64,000 nt of DNA, taken from NCBI GenBank assembly GCA_036365455.1, contig JAWQUS010000020.1:1709001-1773000 (forward strand), given 5' to 3'. Numbering within the stretch: the stretch's first letter is position 1; every line of letters begins with the position of its first letter. The notes under the pieces were generated by a model. That model ran no database searches, was not told the DNA's origin, and saw only the letters and a list, made by a program, of their open reading frames with translations. Both the position numbers and the translations under genes were made by a program. Shown here in pieces: positions 61,127 to 64,000 of the stretch. Source of the stretch: Macrosoma leucophasiata. Taxonomy: Eukaryota > Arthropoda > Insecta > Lepidoptera > Hedylidae.

Positions 61127-61432
61127 CGTAACTTCACGCCTGTAATCCCCGAAGGGGTAGGCAGAGGTAAATGCATGCATTGAAGCATACATGCAAACAC
61201 CCACGATTCGCCGGTTACGTTTTGACCCATGTAACAGGTGGCGAGCCTGTTGCCATCTCCGGGCACATTACCAAACTCCGAGGTACTGGGAAACTTCCAG
61301 AAAATGGAAAAATCCCAATAAAACCAGAGATAAAGGATTTTAAACCGTTATCTCTGATAGTCCCCGACCCGGGAATCGAACCCAGGACCTCCAGCATAGT
61401 AGTAGTGGCCTGCTACCACTAGGCTACTGGGG
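61127..61432 (-). mobile_element. tRNA-type SINE (family B), full length
   Basis: Reverse-oriented: ACGTAACTTCACGCCTGTAA, B-box complement GGGAATCGAACCCAGGACC, A-box complement CTGCTACCACTAGGCTACTG. A clean copy. Confidence 0.92.
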
Positions 61433-61638
61433 CATCCTTTATCTCTGGTTCTATTGTGATTTTTACATTTTATGGAAGGTTCCCAGTACCTCGGAGTTTG
61501 GTAATGTGCCCGGAGATGGCAACCGGTTCGCCACCTGTTACATCGGCCGAAACGTAACCGGCGAGTGTTTGCTTGAATGCATGCATTTACCTCTGCCTAC
61601 TTCTTCGGGGATTACAGGCGTGAAACTACGTTTTATTT
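61433..61638 (+). mobile_element. tRNA-type SINE (family B), headless, inverted partner
   Basis: Begins at ATCCTTTATCTCTGGTTC directly after the A box of the reverse copy. It continues to TTACAGGCGTGAAACTACG. The two copies form an inverted pair of ~200-bp arms. Confidence 0.88.
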
Positions 61639-61699
61639 ACTCAAAAAGAACATCGTTCACTTACATTGAGCTTCATCATTATCATCATCACCATCTTTC

Positions 61700-61762
61700 A
61701 TTTTTTATGTTAAGAAACGGCAAACAAACCTACAGTTCACGTCGACATACTAAACTGCTGCG
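61700..61762 (-). mobile_element. Family A fragment
   Basis: TTTTTTATGTTAAGAAACGGC and AAACCTACAGTTCACGTCG. Only the A-tail end. Confidence 0.6.
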
Positions 61763-62372
61763 GCGGCTATAATATCAGATTCAAAGTTATAGTCAAAATG
61801 TATATTAATCATTGAGGTTTTCAAGAATCTTAACTTATGATATGTCAAAAATTAATCACTATGATAAACTAAACTGAGGTGAATAACAATTGATTCACAT
61901 AGTGAAATATAGCCCTATTAGCATGGCTGCGCAACCAGTCTCCGCTACCAACAAAATGTATAAAGCTCTATAGAGGGTTACTCGCTTGGTGTCCGTTTGG
62001 TTGTGCATCCAATTTGGCGTCGCGACCATCACGGACGCCGGCACGCTGGACGCGCCACCACTAATTACTGTTTTGGTGTCCCGGTGAAATATGGCCTCCT
62101 TTTCTCGAATCACTATTTAATCACGATTTTAGGTTTGTCTCATTTCTTCATAGGTTCTGGCAAATAAGTAAATGAAATAAAATATTTTCAGTTTCTATAT
62201 TGAAAAGCAATGAGACGTCACCGTACGGGCCCAGTGTTACGTGAAGAGCGTTGTTAAAACATTTACGTGCACGAATCTATTATGCCGGGAGTGGTTCTTT
62301 TAAAATTATTTTACATACATGAACCCTATTATATTAAGTGTGGGTTTCTTCTTTGCGTCTCAATCCTTAATT
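61763..62372. other. Unassigned; GC patch 61985-62075
   Basis: TTGGCGTCGCGACCATCACG lies in a 72-codon minus-strand frame (FHRDTKTVISGGASSVPAS). Its composition is plausible for a protein fragment but I do not recognise it. Confidence 0.35.
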
Positions 62373-62661
62373 ATTTTTTTTTATGTAATTAATGTGGCAA
62401 ACAAGCATGCAGTTCACATTGATGTTAAGTGATGACTGCAGCCTATAGACACCCACACAAAGACCAAGGTCAAAATGCAAATGCGTTACCACTCCTGAGG
62501 CCTAAGGTGTTATGCCTCTGTGCCGGAAATTACAGGGCCGTATATTACCACCTGACCGGAACACGATAGTGCTGAACACTACCATTTAGCGGCAAGTAAA
62601 TCAGGTAATGCGGTGGTGCCTACGCCCGCGAGCTCCGTCACTGGAGCTCTACCACCAGTAA
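62373..62661 (-). mobile_element. Family A short retroelement, full length
   Basis: T run, ATGTAATTAATGTGGCAAAC, and the perfect hairpin GAGCTCC-GTCACT-GGAGCTC, then TACCACCAGTAAAA. Near consensus. Confidence 0.92.
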
Positions 62662-62735
62662 AAGATGATGATGAGATTTTATTGTTGATTTTATAGTTTT
62701 TAATATAACGGTGACAAACATGCCGTTACCATAAA

Positions 62736-63017
62736 TGTGGTAGAGCTCCAGTGACTGAGCTCGCGGGCGTAGGCACCACCGCATTAACTAATATACTTGC
62801 CGCTAAATTGTAGTGTACAGCACTATCGTGTTCCGGTCAGGTGGTAATGTAGCGCCCAGTAATTTCCCGCACAGAGGCATAACACCTTGAGAATCAGGAG
62901 TGGTAACGCATCTACATTTTGACCTTGGTCTTTGTGTGGGTGTCTATAGGCTGCAGTCATCACTTAACGTCAATGTGAACTGCATTCTTGTTTGCCACTT
63001 CCATTACATACAAAAAA
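62736..63017 (+). mobile_element. Family A, first bases missing
   Basis: TGTGGTAGAGCTCCAGTGAC start, standard body with a few changes (GTAGCGCCCAGTAATTTCC), end CATTACATACAAAAAA. Confidence 0.88.
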
Positions 63018-63018
63018 T

Positions 63019-63236
63019 AGGCATCACCACATTACCTGATCAACTTGCCGCTAAATGGTAATGTTCAGCAGTATCGTAATGAAACTGGGCACAGAGGTAT
63101 AGGACAATACCTTAGGCCTCAGGAGTGGCAATGCGTCTACATTGAAACCTCTAGTTTCGTGTAGATGTTTATACTACAGTATTACTTACCGTCATTGTAA
63201 ACTGTATGCTTTTTTACCACTTCATAACATGAAAAA
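63019..63236 (+). mobile_element. Family A, old diverged copy
   Basis: GGCATCACCACATTACCTGA to TCATAACATGAAAAAC. It follows the previous copy in the same orientation with one base between and lacks the hairpin end. Confidence 0.7.
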
Positions 63237-63274
63237 CTAAGAAATTCAAGAAAATTAAGAAACGAAAGAATTTA

Positions 63275-63365
63275 AGAAACCCAATTGGAAGAGCGGCTGG
63301 ACTAGATTCCCAGTAGGCCGCGAGTTCGAGTCTCGCCTGAAGTCAAATTTTTCTTTCCATTTTTC
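63275..63365 (+). mobile_element. tRNA-like element T, copy 7, 3' part
   Basis: Begins inside the D arm (CCAATTGGAAGAGCGGCTGG), followed by the T arm and TCAAATTTTTCTTTCC. It forms a tandem with the next unit at a period of ~306 bp. Confidence 0.82.
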
Positions 63366-63690
63366 TTTAAAAAAAAAAACATTTCACAAGCATGTGTCAA
63401 TGCGAAATAATATAAAACAATTATTAAGGGTAAAAGCGACTTATTTACGATATTCAATAAACTGCAAAGTCTATTATATCGGTTGCCTAACTAGCATAGT
63501 TGGCAATAGATGGCGCTACTGCTACCATAAAGCAATGCAATAAATGTGAAGGAAAGATTTGACAAATCGGGCAGGACTTCAGTAGCTCAATTGGAAGAGC
63601 GGCTGGACTAGATTCCCAGTAGGCCGCGAGTTCGAGTTTCGCCTGAAGTCAAATTTTTCTTTCCATTTTTCTATAAAAAAAAAAAAAACT
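63366..63690 (+). mobile_element. tRNA-like element T, copy 8
   Basis: Complete unit: ACAAGCATGTGTCAATGCG head, GTTGCCTAACTAGCATAGTTG, AAGATTTGACAAATCGGGC, then tRNA-like module 63576-63650 with acceptor ACTTCAG/CTGAAGT, D stem GCTC/GAGC and a T arm with one mismatch (GCGAG/TTCGC). The same T-rich tail ends it. Confidence 0.85.
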
Positions 63691-63988
63691 AAGAAAGTTG
63701 TTGTTTCTCAATAATTTTATTCTATTTCATTGTGTCGTCGACTTAGGGAAGCCATAGCTTAAACATGTGGTGAGGATCGCTCGTGTAGGATAAGGTGATT
63801 GATGACGACCAATTGTTTGGGTAACATGAAAAATGATGTACCTCAATATTGTAGTCAATACGTATGACTTAGCGGTTTTTGTGTTCGTGAGTACGCTAAA
63901 GCCATTTTCGAAGTAAGTGTTCCGAAGTGTTTAATATAATAGTACAGGTTCCCTAGATCATTTTTTTCCTTTTATTACTAACAATCGA
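63691..63988. other. Unassigned stretch
   Basis: No supported feature. Confidence 0.4.
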
Positions 63989-64000
63989 AGCGCGCATGGC
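63989..64000 (+). mobile_element. 5S rRNA-derived SINE (family F), cut by the window end
   Basis: AGCGCGCATGGC is the exact start of family F (compare 18629 and 60611). The rest is outside the window. Confidence 0.75.

Noticed and set aside
61171..61422. Recurring open frames in SINE B (also 11786, 47296, 52053)
   Set aside because: The same peptide appears wherever SINE B is present; it is a non-coding Pol III-type repeat and the frame is not a gene.
61895..62113. 72-codon minus-strand frame as a gene
   Set aside because: Plausible composition, but no recognisable motif, splice signal or start context; left as unassigned.
372..63236. Family A as a Helitron
   Set aside because: A terminal hairpin is present, but there is no 5' TC or 3' CTRR end. 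The A-run end with LINE similarity fits a retroelement better. Not fully excluded.
19744..63650. Functional tRNA genes
   Set aside because: The modules have an anticodon loop of 9 bases and occur within multi-copy elements with identical flanks, so they are tRNA-derived repeats.

Overview
The window looks like nuclear DNA from a moth or butterfly (Lepidoptera). The evidence is the repeat content: tRNA-headed SINEs, a 5S rRNA-headed SINE, non-LTR retrotransposon tails ending in short A-rich or (CATA)n runs, a mariner element and many short fold-back elements. These sit in AT-rich DNA with no operons and no long open frames. I cannot name the species, and I see no complete host protein gene. 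Almost every open frame above 60 codons lies inside a repeat or in low-complexity sequence.

Layout. 0-9.1 kb: LINE tails, first copies of the dominant short repeat (here 'family A'), a CCGACTTCAA fold-back element, a mariner with a twice-frameshifted transposase, a piece of a site-specific-type LINE with an endonuclease-like C-terminus, and a reverse-transcriptase fragment. 9.1-24 kb: SINEs, family A copies, a 470-bp GGAGATGTTGC element, and a cluster of tRNA-like modules containing a perfect 60-bp palindrome. 24-34 kb: RTE-like tails, a nested element with long inverted ends, an ATC-rich minisatellite running into a ~142-bp tandem repeat, and a second GGAGATGTTGC element inserted in that array. 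34.6-36.5 kb: a repeat-poor stretch with a possible signal-peptide first exon. 36.5-48 kb: a 280-bp direct duplication, more SINEs, a triple-nested locus (family A broken by a 5S SINE and by a 1.37-kb TG...CA LTR-like insert) and an RTE reverse-transcriptase remnant. 48.3-51.1 kb: a repeat-poor island with coding-like pieces, splice-like signals and a cluster of TTCGGTGGAC motifs on both strands. 51-64 kb: SINEs, family A, a 250-bp fold-back family and a tandem tRNA-like array.

Relationships. Several insertions can be ordered from target-site duplications (TSDs) read directly: a LINE tail at 1128-1288 (11 bp), one at 20558-20776 (11 bp), a 5'-truncated SINE at 2865-2967 (13 bp), and most 5S SINE copies (about 8-14 bp). 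The 3' end of family A resembles the 3' end of a LINE family present here in four copies, so family A is best explained as a non-autonomous retroelement using that LINE's machinery. That link is inference. I found about 33 family A copies or fragments, roughly a tenth of the window by eye.
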